This document shows positions 7,061 to 13,138 of a stretch of 13,549 nt of DNA, piece by piece (positions within the stretch are counted from its first letter, which is position 1; the number at the start of each line of letters is the position of its first letter). The stretch covers positions 1 through 13,549 of the forward strand of contig JAUWKY010000014.1 in NCBI GenBank assembly GCA_030613915.1. Reading direction: 5' to 3'. Origin of the DNA: Syntrophobacterales bacterium (GTDB lineage Bacteria > Desulfobacterota > Syntrophobacteria > BM002). The notes below the pieces were generated by a model. That model made no database searches. It worked only from the letters and a program-made list of their open reading frames with translations, and had not been told where the DNA came from. A program made the translations under genes and the position numbers.

Positions 7061-7275
7061 TAGGTGGCGCTCCGGAATTCAGCCACTCAACTCCCCGCCT
7101 GATGCCTGCCAGGGTGAGGTCTTCCATGGGAAAGATCTCGCTAATCTGGTCAATGGTCTGGCTTTCGCGAGGCCACCTCGATCGGGGGATGGGGTTGAGC
7201 CGGACACTGTGAGTGAAGTGATTGCGGATCTGCAACAGCCAATCACGCCCTGGCACTCTGATTGTGGCAAGATGC
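7061..7275 (-). pseudogene. Partial copy of the 3' end of the CoxE-type VWA gene
   Basis: The minus strand encodes a near-copy of residues about 328-399 of the VWA protein at 4144-5367 (IRVPGRDWLLQIRNHF through GVEWLNSGAPPKKA). By eye the DNA differs at about 11-12 positions over about 205 bp aligned with 4180-4385. Only two changes alter the protein in the matched part (W to R and G to S), so most differences are silent. A TAA lies in frame just upstream, near the 7275 border, and the N-terminal four-fifths of the gene is absent, so this is a remnant. The frame remains open to 7008 only by running through the adjacent short repeat. The rest of the 451-bp gap 6947-7397 holds a promoter for the next gene and otherwise nothing recognised. 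Confidence 0.85.
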
Positions 7276-7310
7276 GCCCCCTTTTACCCAGACATCAATA
7301 CTTCCTAAAG

Positions 7311-7339
7311 TTGCCCGCCAAGGACTATCCAGTTATTAT
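7311..7339 (+). promoter_or_regulatory. Sigma70-type promoter for the VWA-OmpA gene
   Basis: TTGCCC (7311-7316) and TATTAT (7334-7339) with a 17-base spacer; the -35 matches consensus at four of six bases and the -10 at five. It would give a leader of about 50 bases before the ATG at 7398. Confidence 0.55.
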
Positions 7340-7397
7340 CCGTGTGAAGTTCACGATCTGACTTCATCGGAACTTACAATAACGAAGGAGAGCGAAC

Positions 7398-8558
7398 ATG
7401 AAAGGTTCGATTAAATATATAATGACAGTCTTTTTCGGTGTCTTGGCCACGGTCATCTTGATGGGCCAGGCGTCAACTGACGCCGAGGATATGGTAATTG
7501 CGGAAATCAAGAGTATGTTTGTTGAAGAGGCCACATTGGTGCCCAAAGTCGACCAGTTCATTATTCTGATGGACCAATCCGGCTCCATGTATCTAAAGGA
7601 CCACGGCCAGGAGGAAGCCAAAGCGAGAAAGGCCAAGAGGATAGTGTATGCTTTGAATGAACGTATTCCGGAACTCGGTTACACCGGAGCAATACAGGTA
7701 TTCACTCCCGATAAGACTATTATCGGGCCGAGGGAATACGATCGGAGCATGTTTAGAGAAACGATTAACAACTTACCAGAGGAAGGAAGAATATTTGGAA
7801 ACAGGACACCCCTAGGCGATGCAATTCTGCGTCTAGACCGGGTGGTGGATCTGTCTGAGGGGGAGACTGCAGTTATTATTGTCTCTGACGGCGTGGGGAA
7901 TATGGGTAAGGATGCCTTGAAAGCGGCAGAGAAAATGCACGAAAAGTATACAGGTACATCCTTTTACACCATTTCCCTGGCTGATGAAGAGCAGGGTATG
8001 ACGACCCTCAAGGGAATTAGTAGCTTGAGCGACGGCATGTATGTCGACGGCAGGAGTCTGACCGGTGATCAAACGGCAGTGGATAAATTTGCCGGGGCCG
8101 TCTTTTATGATGTAGAGCTGCAAGAGACCGAAGCGGTTGCAATGATGGAAGAGGCTGCCGCTTTCGAGACTATCACCCTGGAGACCGTCTATTTTGCTTT
8201 CGACAGTTTCGATCTGAAGCCAGAAGGAAAAATGGCATTGGACCGAAGCATAGAGTTGTTGAAAAATCGTCCTGAACTCACAGTGGTGATCCAAGGATAC
8301 ACCGACCAGATTGGCACACCACAATACAACAGGAAACTCTCCGAATGGCGTGCCGATGCTGTTTATTCCTACTTTCTCAGCAAGGGTATATCTGCCTACC
8401 GGTTGCACACCATTGGTTATGGTGAGACCAGACTCCTGACAACCGACATGAGTCAGGAGGGCCGGAGGCTCAATCGGCGGGCGGAAATTCCGCTTGTCTG
8501 TAATGAAAAAGTACAGTTGGCGTATTGTATAGTGTGGCCAGGATCACCGGCGTCATAG
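7398..8558 (+). CDS. Secreted VWA domain protein with C-terminal OmpA peptidoglycan-binding domain
   Basis: A 386-residue envelope protein. The N-terminus (MKGSIKYIMTVFFGVLATVI) is a signal peptide, with cleavage likely after residue 25 or so. The VWA domain (about 50-235) has an intact metal-ion adhesion site: DQSGS (59-63), a Thr in RTPLGDA (T137) and VSDG (D164). The OmpA-like domain (about 262-366) has FAFDSFDLKPEG, GYTDQIG and LSEWRAD; D303 and R318 fit the pair that binds diaminopimelate in peptidoglycan. The protein is therefore likely periplasmic, tethered to the cell wall, with a VWA face for protein contacts. The ATG at 7398 has AAGGAG seven bases upstream. It is a single-gene unit with its own promoter and a strong terminator. 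The C-terminal 18 residues after AEIPLV are outside the domain. Its ligand is unknown, and a link to the cytoplasmic VWA/AAA pair is only suggested by proximity. Confidence 0.92.
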   Translation: MKGSIKYIMTVFFGVLATVILMGQASTDAEDMVIAEIKSMFVEEATLVPKVDQFIILMDQSGSMYLKDHGQEEAKARKAKRIVYALNERIPELGYTGAIQVFTPDKTIIGPREYDRSMFRETINNLPEEGRIFGNRTPLGDAILRLDRVVDLSEGETAVIIVSDGVGNMGKDALKAAEKMHEKYTGTSFYTISLADEEQGMTTLKGISSLSDGMYVDGRSLTGDQTAVDKFAGAVFYDVELQETEAVAMMEEAAAFETITLETVYFAFDSFDLKPEGKMALDRSIELLKNRPELTVVIQGYTDQIGTPQYNRKLSEWRADAVYSYFLSKGISAYRLHTIGYGETRLLTTDMSQEGRRLNRRAEIPLVCNEKVQLAYCIVWPGSPAS

Positions 8559-8584
8559 TCCCTCTGACCACACTTAGCCTTCCA

Positions 8585-8622
8585 AAGGGCAGGGTCAGAA
8601 ATGACCCTGCCCTTCTTTTTTT
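8585..8622 (+). terminator. Strong intrinsic terminator after the VWA-OmpA gene
   Basis: A perfect 13-bp stem (8585-8597 with 8602-8614) closed by a GAAA tetraloop and followed by a T-rich run (8613-8622). It lies 26 bp past the stop codon. Confidence 0.95.
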
Positions 8623-8705
8623 GCAAGCTGATGGGGTCACATCTTCATATATCATTAAACAGATATGCAAGCGCTGCCGGCAAGCTGGAGCGAGCGAGAA
8701 ACCAT

Positions 8706-8852
8706 ATGAGTTCAAATAAAGACAAGAAGATGCAAGAAATGGTTGAGTGGAGAGCGAATGACATATTATCATGGGGCCCAATATATCCCACTGCACATGC
8801 ACAGAGACGACTCGATCTGAAAGGCCGGACAGGCAAAAGGAGTATGAGATGA
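8706..8852 (+). CDS. Possible 48-residue leader ORF overlapping the oxidoreductase start
   Basis: ATG at 8706 opens a frame (MSSNKDKKMQEMVEWR to TGKRSMR) whose TGA at 8850-8852 overlaps the ATG of the next gene as ATGA, the usual arrangement for translational coupling. The product would be small, polar and basic at its end; I do not recognise it. No convincing ribosome site lies before 8706, and the frame is open further upstream, so it may be chance. The interval 8623-8848 shows no other feature. Confidence 0.25.
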   Translation: MSSNKDKKMQEMVEWRANDILSWGPIYPTAHAQRRLDLKGRTGKRSMR

Positions 8853-9937
8853 GGCTTTTTTCTTCCTACGATTTGGGTCCATACAAACTCAAAAACCGAA
8901 TGGTCATGGCACCCATGACCCGCAACCGTGCCGGCAGAGGAAATTCCCCACAGCCCATGAATGCACTTTACTACGCGCAGCGAGCCGGAGCTGGCCTTAT
9001 TATTACCGAGGCCGCTCAAGTTTCACCCCAGGGGTTGGGGTACCCGGACATGCCCGGCATCTACTCACCCGAGCAAATTGTCGGCTGGAGGATGGTGACC
9101 GATCTGGTTCATTCACGTGAAGGGTTGATCTTTCTCCAATTGTTTCACTGTGGACGCATTTCGCATCCATCGTTGCAGCCGGAGGGCGCCCAGCCGGTTG
9201 CTCCCTCAGCCATCAAGCCAGAAGGTGAGGCGATGACCTACGAGGGCCCAAGCCCATTTGTAACCCCACGAGCCCTGGAAACAGAAGAGATTTCCGGGAT
9301 TGTTGATCAGTTCAGGCAGGGAGCGGAAAATGCTCTCGCGGCTAACTTCGATGGTGTTGAAATACATGGGGCCAATGGGTACCTGCTGGACCAGTTTCTC
9401 CGCGATGGCACGAACCAGAGGACGGACCAGTACGGCGGCACCATCGAAAATCGCGCCCGCTTTTTATTTGAAGTAACCAAAGAGGTGGTCAATGTTTTAG
9501 GGCAGGGCCGCGTTGGAGTTCATATCTCCCCCGGAAATCCTTTCAACGACATCTACGATTCCAATCCGGAGGCGATTTTCAGCCATGTTGCGGAAGGACT
9601 TAATCGCTTCCCCCTTGCCTATTTGCACGTGGTGGAGATGGATCTTGCAAACCCAGCAGATTTCTGCGGCGCTTTGAATCCCATAACCAAGAAACTCCAA
9701 AAAACCTTTAAAGGGACGTATATGACCAATGGCGGGTATGACAGGGATCGTTCCGAACGGGTGCTAGAAGCGAGCGACGCCGACCTGGTCTCTTTTGGCC
9801 GGCTCTTCCTGGCAAACCCGGATCTTCCAGAGCGTTTCAAGAAGAACGGACCTCTGAACGAGCCCGATCTAGCAACTTTTTATGGAGGGGACGAAACCGG
9901 CTACACCGATTATCCTTCTCTGAATTCCGAGAGTTAG
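8849..9937 (+). CDS. Old Yellow Enzyme family NADH:flavin oxidoreductase (NemA-like)
   Basis: A 362-residue FMN-dependent ene-reductase that reduces activated C=C bonds or nitro/maleimide compounds with NAD(P)H; cytoplasmic TIM barrel. Visible family features: APMTRNRA (21-28) near the FMN site, Q98, LFHCGRISHPSLQP (99-111, the NemA-type segment, with Phe where Trp is common before His), EIHGANGYLLDQFLRDGTNQ with the substrate-binding pair H173/N176 and the proton-donor Tyr Y178, then DQYGGTIENR, RVGVHISP (R221) and the C-terminal phosphate-binding SFGRLFLANPDL. Length matches class I OYEs. The ATG at 8849 is chosen because AAGGAG lies six bases before it; frames starting at 8771 have no such support. 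It may form a unit with the small ORF before it. The physiological substrate cannot be told from sequence. Confidence 0.95.
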   Translation: MRLFSSYDLGPYKLKNRMVMAPMTRNRAGRGNSPQPMNALYYAQRAGAGLIITEAAQVSPQGLGYPDMPGIYSPEQIVGWRMVTDLVHSREGLIFLQLFHCGRISHPSLQPEGAQPVAPSAIKPEGEAMTYEGPSPFVTPRALETEEISGIVDQFRQGAENALAANFDGVEIHGANGYLLDQFLRDGTNQRTDQYGGTIENRARFLFEVTKEVVNVLGQGRVGVHISPGNPFNDIYDSNPEAIFSHVAEGLNRFPLAYLHVVEMDLANPADFCGALNPITKKLQKTFKGTYMTNGGYDRDRSERVLEASDADLVSFGRLFLANPDLPERFKKNGPLNEPDLATFYGGDETGYTDYPSLNSES

Positions 9938-10313
9938 AACCGCTTCTCAGGTGACCGCACTCCTCATATCAATTAGTATGCATTGCTATTCGATCATCAG
10001 AAAGGCATAACGGTCCATCTTCTGTGAATAATCCGTACGGACTTCGATGGGAAAGCCAAACTGTCTTACGGTAGTAAAGACGTTCATTGCAAAGTGCACA
10101 GATTCGTAAGGGCCAACCAAACTTACTCACGAACTGACTACGCAGCAGCCCCCCAACTCCCCAAAAAAATTTTATCTGGTGTAACTTTTTTGCTTTACCA
10201 AAAACAAAAAAAACATCATAATTACGCGTCATCTCGCTTGAAGATATGAAATGTCAATAATATCAATTGCATATTAACTCTGGACTGAACACTCTGCCGG
10301 TAAGAGTATTGAA
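9938..10313. other. Gene-free interval between the oxidoreductase and the DksA-like gene
   Basis: The 376 bases hold a plausible promoter at 10194-10222 and an AT-rich, A-tract-laden stretch from 10160 to 10225. I see no hairpin terminator after the oxidoreductase, no 7-bp periodicity and no RNA gene. A minus-strand open frame at 9969-10232 has no family features or ribosome site and is not called. Confidence 0.5.
10194..10222 (+). promoter_or_regulatory. Possible promoter for the DksA-like gene
   Basis: TTTACC (10194-10199), a 17-base spacer that is almost all A, and CATAAT (10217-10222). The -10 is five of six to consensus, the -35 four of six. It would give a leader of about 85 bases. Confidence 0.4.
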
Positions 10314-10715
10314 ATGACCTTATCAAAAAAGAGCAAACAACGATTGCGGAAGGCACTTGAGGACATGCGCCAGGAAATACTCGACGAGGTGAGAGTCCAA
10401 ATTGAGCGCGCCCGGGTGAAAGACCATACGGGAGACTTGGGCGATTATGCGACCGCAGACATGGCCGTCGAGTATGCTCACTTGCTTGGTGAACGGCTGA
10501 GGCAAAGGCTCCAGTTGATTGAAGATGCTCTGGGCGGCATTGAAAATGGTGATTATGGTTTTTGTGAGGAGTGCGAAGAACCAATCAACGAGCAAAGGTT
10601 GCAGTTAATGCCCTTCGCTTTATTCTGTGTTCGTTGTCAGTCAGAATTGGAACGTCAGGCCAAGACCAGGGGCGAGACATTTGAGGAGTGGTACGGGACA
10701 TCCAGAAATGAGTAA
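10314..10715 (+). CDS. DksA/TraR-family zinc-finger transcription factor
   Basis: A 133-residue protein built like DksA: an N-terminal helical coiled-coil arm (about 1-78) and a C-terminal four-Cys zinc finger, FCEECEEPINEQRL...LFCVRC (C84, C87, C105, C108; CX2C-X17-CX2C). The tip of the coiled coil carries DLGDYA (D41, D44, A46), matching the DxxDxA motif by which DksA reaches the RNA polymerase active site through the secondary channel. A role as a ppGpp co-regulator or a DksA-like RNA polymerase modulator is therefore reasonable. It is slightly shorter than E. coli DksA (151) and longer than TraR (about 73). The ATG at 10314 has only a weak AAGAG upstream. A 57-residue Cys-rich gene follows after 33 bp, probably in the same transcript. 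Confidence 0.93.
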   Translation: MTLSKKSKQRLRKALEDMRQEILDEVRVQIERARVKDHTGDLGDYATADMAVEYAHLLGERLRQRLQLIEDALGGIENGDYGFCEECEEPINEQRLQLMPFALFCVRCQSELERQAKTRGETFEEWYGTSRNE

Positions 10716-10748
10716 TGCACTTCATTGCTGAACATTTGAGGTGGAATA

Positions 10749-10922
10749 ATGGCTGAACAAGTCTGTCGTGGAGACCATTCAGGTCATATTTGTGTTCTGG
10801 CGAGTTGCGGTGATTTCGACAAGATCAAGGAGTTAACAAGAGACCCCAAGTATATATGTTTCAACTGTGGCAGAGTGGCAATCTCTGACGAGTATTTGTG
10901 CAACGGCATGAAGAACGAATAA
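10749..10922 (+). CDS. Small Cys-rich (zinc ribbon-like) protein, 57 residues
   Basis: The frame from ATG 10749 to TAA 10922 is preceded by a strong GAGGTGG (10738-10744) four bases from the start. The product has six cysteines (C6, C15, C20, C37, C40, C51) and two early histidines (H10, H13). The core DPKYICFNCGRVAISDEYLC has a CxxC-GRVA knuckle that looks like a zinc ribbon half. I believe similar tiny proteins (ending in CGRVA...LC) are found in other anaerobes, but no function is known to me. It sits 33 bp after the DksA-like gene and before a terminator hairpin, so both are likely co-transcribed. It may bind Zn or Fe and serve as a partner of the transcription factor; this is inference. 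Confidence 0.8.
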   Translation: MAEQVCRGDHSGHICVLASCGDFDKIKELTRDPKYICFNCGRVAISDEYLCNGMKNE

Positions 10923-11018
10923 TCCCAAGATCTCGAAAATGGCTCTCAGCCTTGCCCATTGATATATGAATGGTTAGATTTTCACATAGAACAAGGTCGA
11001 AACCTCCTTGTCTATACG

Positions 11019-11061
11019 AGCCCCCTCTGGCTGCTTGATCGGCCAACGGGGGCTTTCTATT
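11019..11061 (+). terminator. Intrinsic terminator of the DksA-like/57-residue operon
   Basis: Outer stem AGCCCCC/GGGGGCT (11019-11025 with 11048-11054) with an inner TGGC/GCCA pairing, followed by TTTCTATT. A smaller hairpin with ACAAGG/CCTTGT (10991-10996 with 11006-11011) lies just before it. The hairpin is about 100 bp after the stop codon, leaving an unusually long 3' leader. Confidence 0.6.
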
Positions 11062-11100
11062 CAACATCGAAAATCTGATCCTTAGGGCTAGGTCAGAGTT
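11058..11100 (+). repeat. 43-bp direct repeat, copy 1
   Basis: The stretch starting TATTCAACATCGAA and ending GGTCAGAGT recurs at 11788-11830 with about eight mismatches over 43 positions and no gap. It begins in the T-run of the terminator. No coding role is evident. Confidence 0.75.
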
Positions 11101-11153
11101 CAATACCTTTGCCGGTACAGGTGGCGAGCTGTTTTGGAGTACAGGAGGAATAG

Positions 11154-11293
11154 AAATAACAAATAACAAATAACAAATATCAAACAAATCACAATGACCA
11201 AAATTCGAAATTCCAAACCTGTTTTGTGTTTTGGTCATTGAATATTGGAATTTGAGATTTGTTTGTGATTTGGTGCTTGAAATTTGGGATTTC
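11154..11293. repeat. Two-armed degenerate heptamer array, 20 units
   Basis: All 140 bases divide into 7-bp units in one phase. The left half starts with three AAATAAC units (11154, 11161, 11168) and moves through GACCAAA and ATTCCAA. The right half has TTG-initial units (TTGTGTT at 11224, TTGGTCA at 11231, TTGGAAT at 11245), then ATTTG-ending units. The halves are related as reverse complements: a perfect 12-bp inverted repeat pairs 11192-11203 (CAATGACCAAAA) with 11229-11240. This array occupies much of the 528-bp gap 10923-11450. The remainder holds a terminator, copy 1 of the 43-bp repeat and a C-rich hairpin. Confidence 0.75.
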
Positions 11294-11352
11294 ATAAGTG
11301 TCTCTTACTCCACCACTCCAGCAGACTGCCGCAAGGGGGAAAGAGTATGGAA

Positions 11353-11367
11353 GCCCCCTCAGGGGGC
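11353..11367 (-). terminator. Short GC hairpin, possible terminator of the 60-residue gene
   Basis: GCCCCCT-C-AGGGGGC is a 7-bp inverted repeat about 85 bp beyond the minus-strand stop codon at 11451. On the minus strand it is followed by CTTCCATACTCTTT, a poor U-tract, so termination is only possible, not clear. Confidence 0.3.
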
Positions 11368-11450
11368 AGTCCAGAGCCGGGTCCTTTGGGTCCTGATTCT
11401 TTACTGGTAACAATGAGGTGTACAGACTGTCCGGGTGGGGAAAAATGGGG

Positions 11451-11633
11451 TTAGAGTTTCTTGTTACAACGATTGCACAGATAACTGTCGTCCTTCAGGA
11501 TCTTATCCTGGGTTATAGCCTCTTCCTCCGCAATGTGCGACAATTCCTCTTCGGTTAAACAATCTTTGCAGATTATCTCTCCTTTATTTGAATCAATGAG
11601 GCCTAATATGTTGTCCGCATCTACGTTTGCCAT
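11451..11633 (-). CDS. Small four-Cys protein, 60 residues
   Basis: A 60-residue acidic protein with two CxxC pairs, CKDC (C22, C25) and CNRC (C53, C56), spaced by 27 residues that are rich in Glu, a layout expected for a single zinc-binding site. The ATG at 11633 is supported by AAGGGAG about eight bases upstream on the minus strand, which makes a real gene likely despite the size. I do not recognise the family. Its order (CxxC, helical acidic stretch, CxxC) recalls a minimal zinc ribbon or rubredoxin-like knuckle. It converges on the DksA-like/57-residue operon, so three small Cys4-type proteins are encoded within 1.3 kb. Confidence 0.65.
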   Translation of the reverse strand: MANVDADNILGLIDSNKGEIICKDCLTEEELSHIAEEEAITQDKILKDDSYLCNRCNKKL

Positions 11634-11787
11634 GCCTGTACTCCCTTCTCTCCAGAAGGCAATTTATTGCTTACGATTTCACTATCGAGATGTGTTGTAG
11701 TTGGCTCTTTTTCCACCTGGATTTGCAATTACGACACATGCGCAGGCAGAATAGCTTGAACCGGCCTAGAATGTCAAACTGACCAGT

Positions 11788-11830
11788 TATTCAACATCGA
11801 AGACCTGGTCCTTTAGACTCGGTCAGAGTG
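11788..11830 (+). repeat. 43-bp direct repeat, copy 2
   Basis: Second copy of the element at 11058-11100, same orientation. The two copies bracket the 60-residue gene and the heptamer array at 11154-11293. Confidence 0.75.
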
Positions 11831-11970
11831 AATGGCTGTGATGGAGGTTTCAGTGTTCCCGCCTTCGCCTCAAGCGCTTCGGCGCGGCAAGCAGTGTTCC
11901 CCGTTGCAGCTTCGCTTCAGACGGGATTTCCGCTGCGCTCCAACAGGGTTCAGTTACTATGTTTCTTTTC
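11831..11970. other. GC-rich gene-free segment with internal CAGTGTTCCC duplication
   Basis: Within the 685-bp gap between 11633 and 12319, this part is GC-rich and contains two CAGTGTTCCC copies (near 11851 and 11892) and a short AGCGCTTCGGCGC palindrome-like run. No ORF or RNA was recognised. The rest of the gap is copy 2 of the 43-bp repeat and two heptamer arrays; 11634-11787 shows nothing further that I can name. Confidence 0.4.
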
Positions 11971-12061
11971 CTGACAGCTGACACCTGACACCTGAATCCT
12001 CAACATTGCCACCCGACACCTAAAATACTGAGATTTGATGCTTGGAGTTTGGGATTCTATA
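11971..12061. repeat. Degenerate heptamer array, 13 units
   Basis: Units begin CTGACAG, CTGACAC, CTGACAC, CTGAATC at 11971. After two divergent units, CCGACAC (12013) appears still in phase, followed by TTTGATG, CTTGGAG, TTTGGGA. The last part closely matches the end of the array at 11154-11293 (GATTTGGTGCTTG... there, GATTTGATGCTTG... here). Confidence 0.65.
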
Positions 12062-12063
12062 AA
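12035..12063 (+). promoter_or_regulatory. Promoter-like pair within a repeat, upstream of the HAD gene
   Basis: TTGATG (12035-12040), 17 bases, TATAAA (12058-12063). It lies in a repeat-derived stretch about 255 bp before the HAD start, so it may be a chance product of the repeat sequence. Confidence 0.25.
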
Positions 12064-12138
12064 CGAACCAGAGTATAAATAAGGTATGGGTTGCATTTTT
12101 TAAATGTTTCCGCAACTATGTTCGGCGAAGGGAGATGT

Positions 12139-12278
12139 GGGATTTCGGATTGCGAATTTGAAAAAAGGCATAGGGCATAGGGCATAGAGAAAAAATAGAG
12201 TAGTCAGTAGTTCAAGACAAATGTTTTCTTCCTTTTTTTCTGGATTCTGAATTCTGGCTCCTGACTTCTGGGTTTGGG
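12139..12278. repeat. Degenerate heptamer array, 20 units
   Basis: One phase holds from GGGATTT (12139) and CGGATTG through three identical GGCATAG units (12167, 12174, 12181) to ATTCTGA, ATTCTGG, CTCCTGA, CTTCTGG (12244-12271). The units in 12188-12236 are poor, yet the phase is the same on both sides of them. The array ends about 40 bp before the HAD gene. Confidence 0.65.
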
Positions 12279-12318
12279 ATGTGGATAAGGATATGATGAT
12301 GGAAGGAGAGGAACCGTG

Positions 12319-13074
12319 ATGGAGCATATAAAGGCCGTTGGCTTTGACCTCTTCAATACTCTTATTACCATGGACCTCCTTGCACTGAAGGATGCCCTGA
12401 CAAGGCTCACCGGCAGTCTTAAGGAAAACGGCTTCGCCATTGACCACGGCCAATTTGTGAAGGCGCACAGTGAGGCGGTGCTGAACTTCTTAGAACAGAC
12501 CAAGCGAGATGGGAGGGAAAGTCACAACAGGTTTTGGATCAGCACCGCTCTAGCCAAACTAGGTCATGACGTTTCGCCGGACGATCCCCATATCTCAGAC
12601 GCCGTTGACGTCTATTTCTCGGCCTTTATTCAACATGCCACGATCATTCCTGGAACCAGGGAAATGCTTGCCACTCTCCGAGACCGTTACCGTATCGGGC
12701 TACTCTCCAATTTCACTCATCCCCCCGCTGCCAGGAATCTGATAACCCAACTCGAGCTGGAACCTTTCTTTGAGGTGGTGCTCATTTCAGGGGATCTGGG
12801 GTATCGCAAGCCCCAGCAGTCAGTCTTCAGGGAGCTTATACTCCAGTTGGGGGTGGAGAAAGACCACATTGCCTTTGTGGGAGATGACCCGGAGGCGGAT
12901 GTGGCAGGCGCCTTAAGGGCGGGTCTGCAGCCCATCTGGACCACCTATGTGCGGGACAACAATATTTCGCCTGCCCCTGGAATGCTCGGACCAGGGGATG
13001 ACGCCCCGGATCCAGCGGTGCCAAGGATTGCCAACTGGAAAGACTTGCTTACTCTGCTGAACGCCAGCTCCTAG
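12319..13074 (+). CDS. HAD-superfamily (IA) hydrolase, dehalogenase-like motif I
   Basis: A 251-residue cytoplasmic hydrolase of the haloacid dehalogenase superfamily. Motif I is GFDLFNTL with nucleophile D10; motif II is LLSNFTH (S130); motif III is YRKP (K164); motif IV is FVGDDPEADVAGA (D189, D190, D194). The helical cap lies between about 17 and 105. In phosphatases the residue two after the nucleophile is Asp (DxD); here it is Phe (F12), as in L-2-haloacid dehalogenases where Tyr is common. Either dehalogenase-like chemistry or an atypical phosphatase is possible, and the substrate is unknown. The tail DAPDPAVPRIANWKDLL fits the usual HAD-IA end. The ATG at 12319 or the GTG at 12316 can both use the AAGGAG at 12303-12308; ATG is preferred. 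No operon partner is seen. Confidence 0.92.
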   Translation: MEHIKAVGFDLFNTLITMDLLALKDALTRLTGSLKENGFAIDHGQFVKAHSEAVLNFLEQTKRDGRESHNRFWISTALAKLGHDVSPDDPHISDAVDVYFSAFIQHATIIPGTREMLATLRDRYRIGLLSNFTHPPAARNLITQLELEPFFEVVLISGDLGYRKPQQSVFRELILQLGVEKDHIAFVGDDPEADVAGALRAGLQPIWTTYVRDNNISPAPGMLGPGDDAPDPAVPRIANWKDLLTLLNASS

Positions 13075-13138
13075 CCACAATTGTTCTCATGAGCTTTTCA
13101 GCTTCGCCAATTGCTGGCTAGTCAACCTTACCGCTCGA

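Noticed and set aside
6963..7361. Plus-strand ORF of 132 codons
   Set aside because: It is the reverse strand of the VWA gene remnant plus the short interspersed repeat; the homology is on the minus strand.
8525..8719. Plus-strand ORF over the terminator
   Set aside because: Its sequence is that of the terminator stem and the LSLPKG-type repeat; it has no ribosome site.
9969..10232. 87-codon minus-strand ORF
   Set aside because: No ribosome site, no recognisable domain, and part of it runs through A-rich promoter-like DNA; likely chance.
10861..11413. Minus-strand ORFs of 74-144 codons
   Set aside because: They are low-complexity translations of the heptamer array at 11154-11293 and overlap the real 57-residue gene.
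11154..12278. CRISPR array
   Set aside because: The units are 7 bp, degenerate and without spacers of constant length; no cas genes are present.
12100..12503. Minus-strand ORFs of 99 and 122 codons
   Set aside because: They are shadows of the repeat array at 12139-12278 and of the start of the HAD gene.
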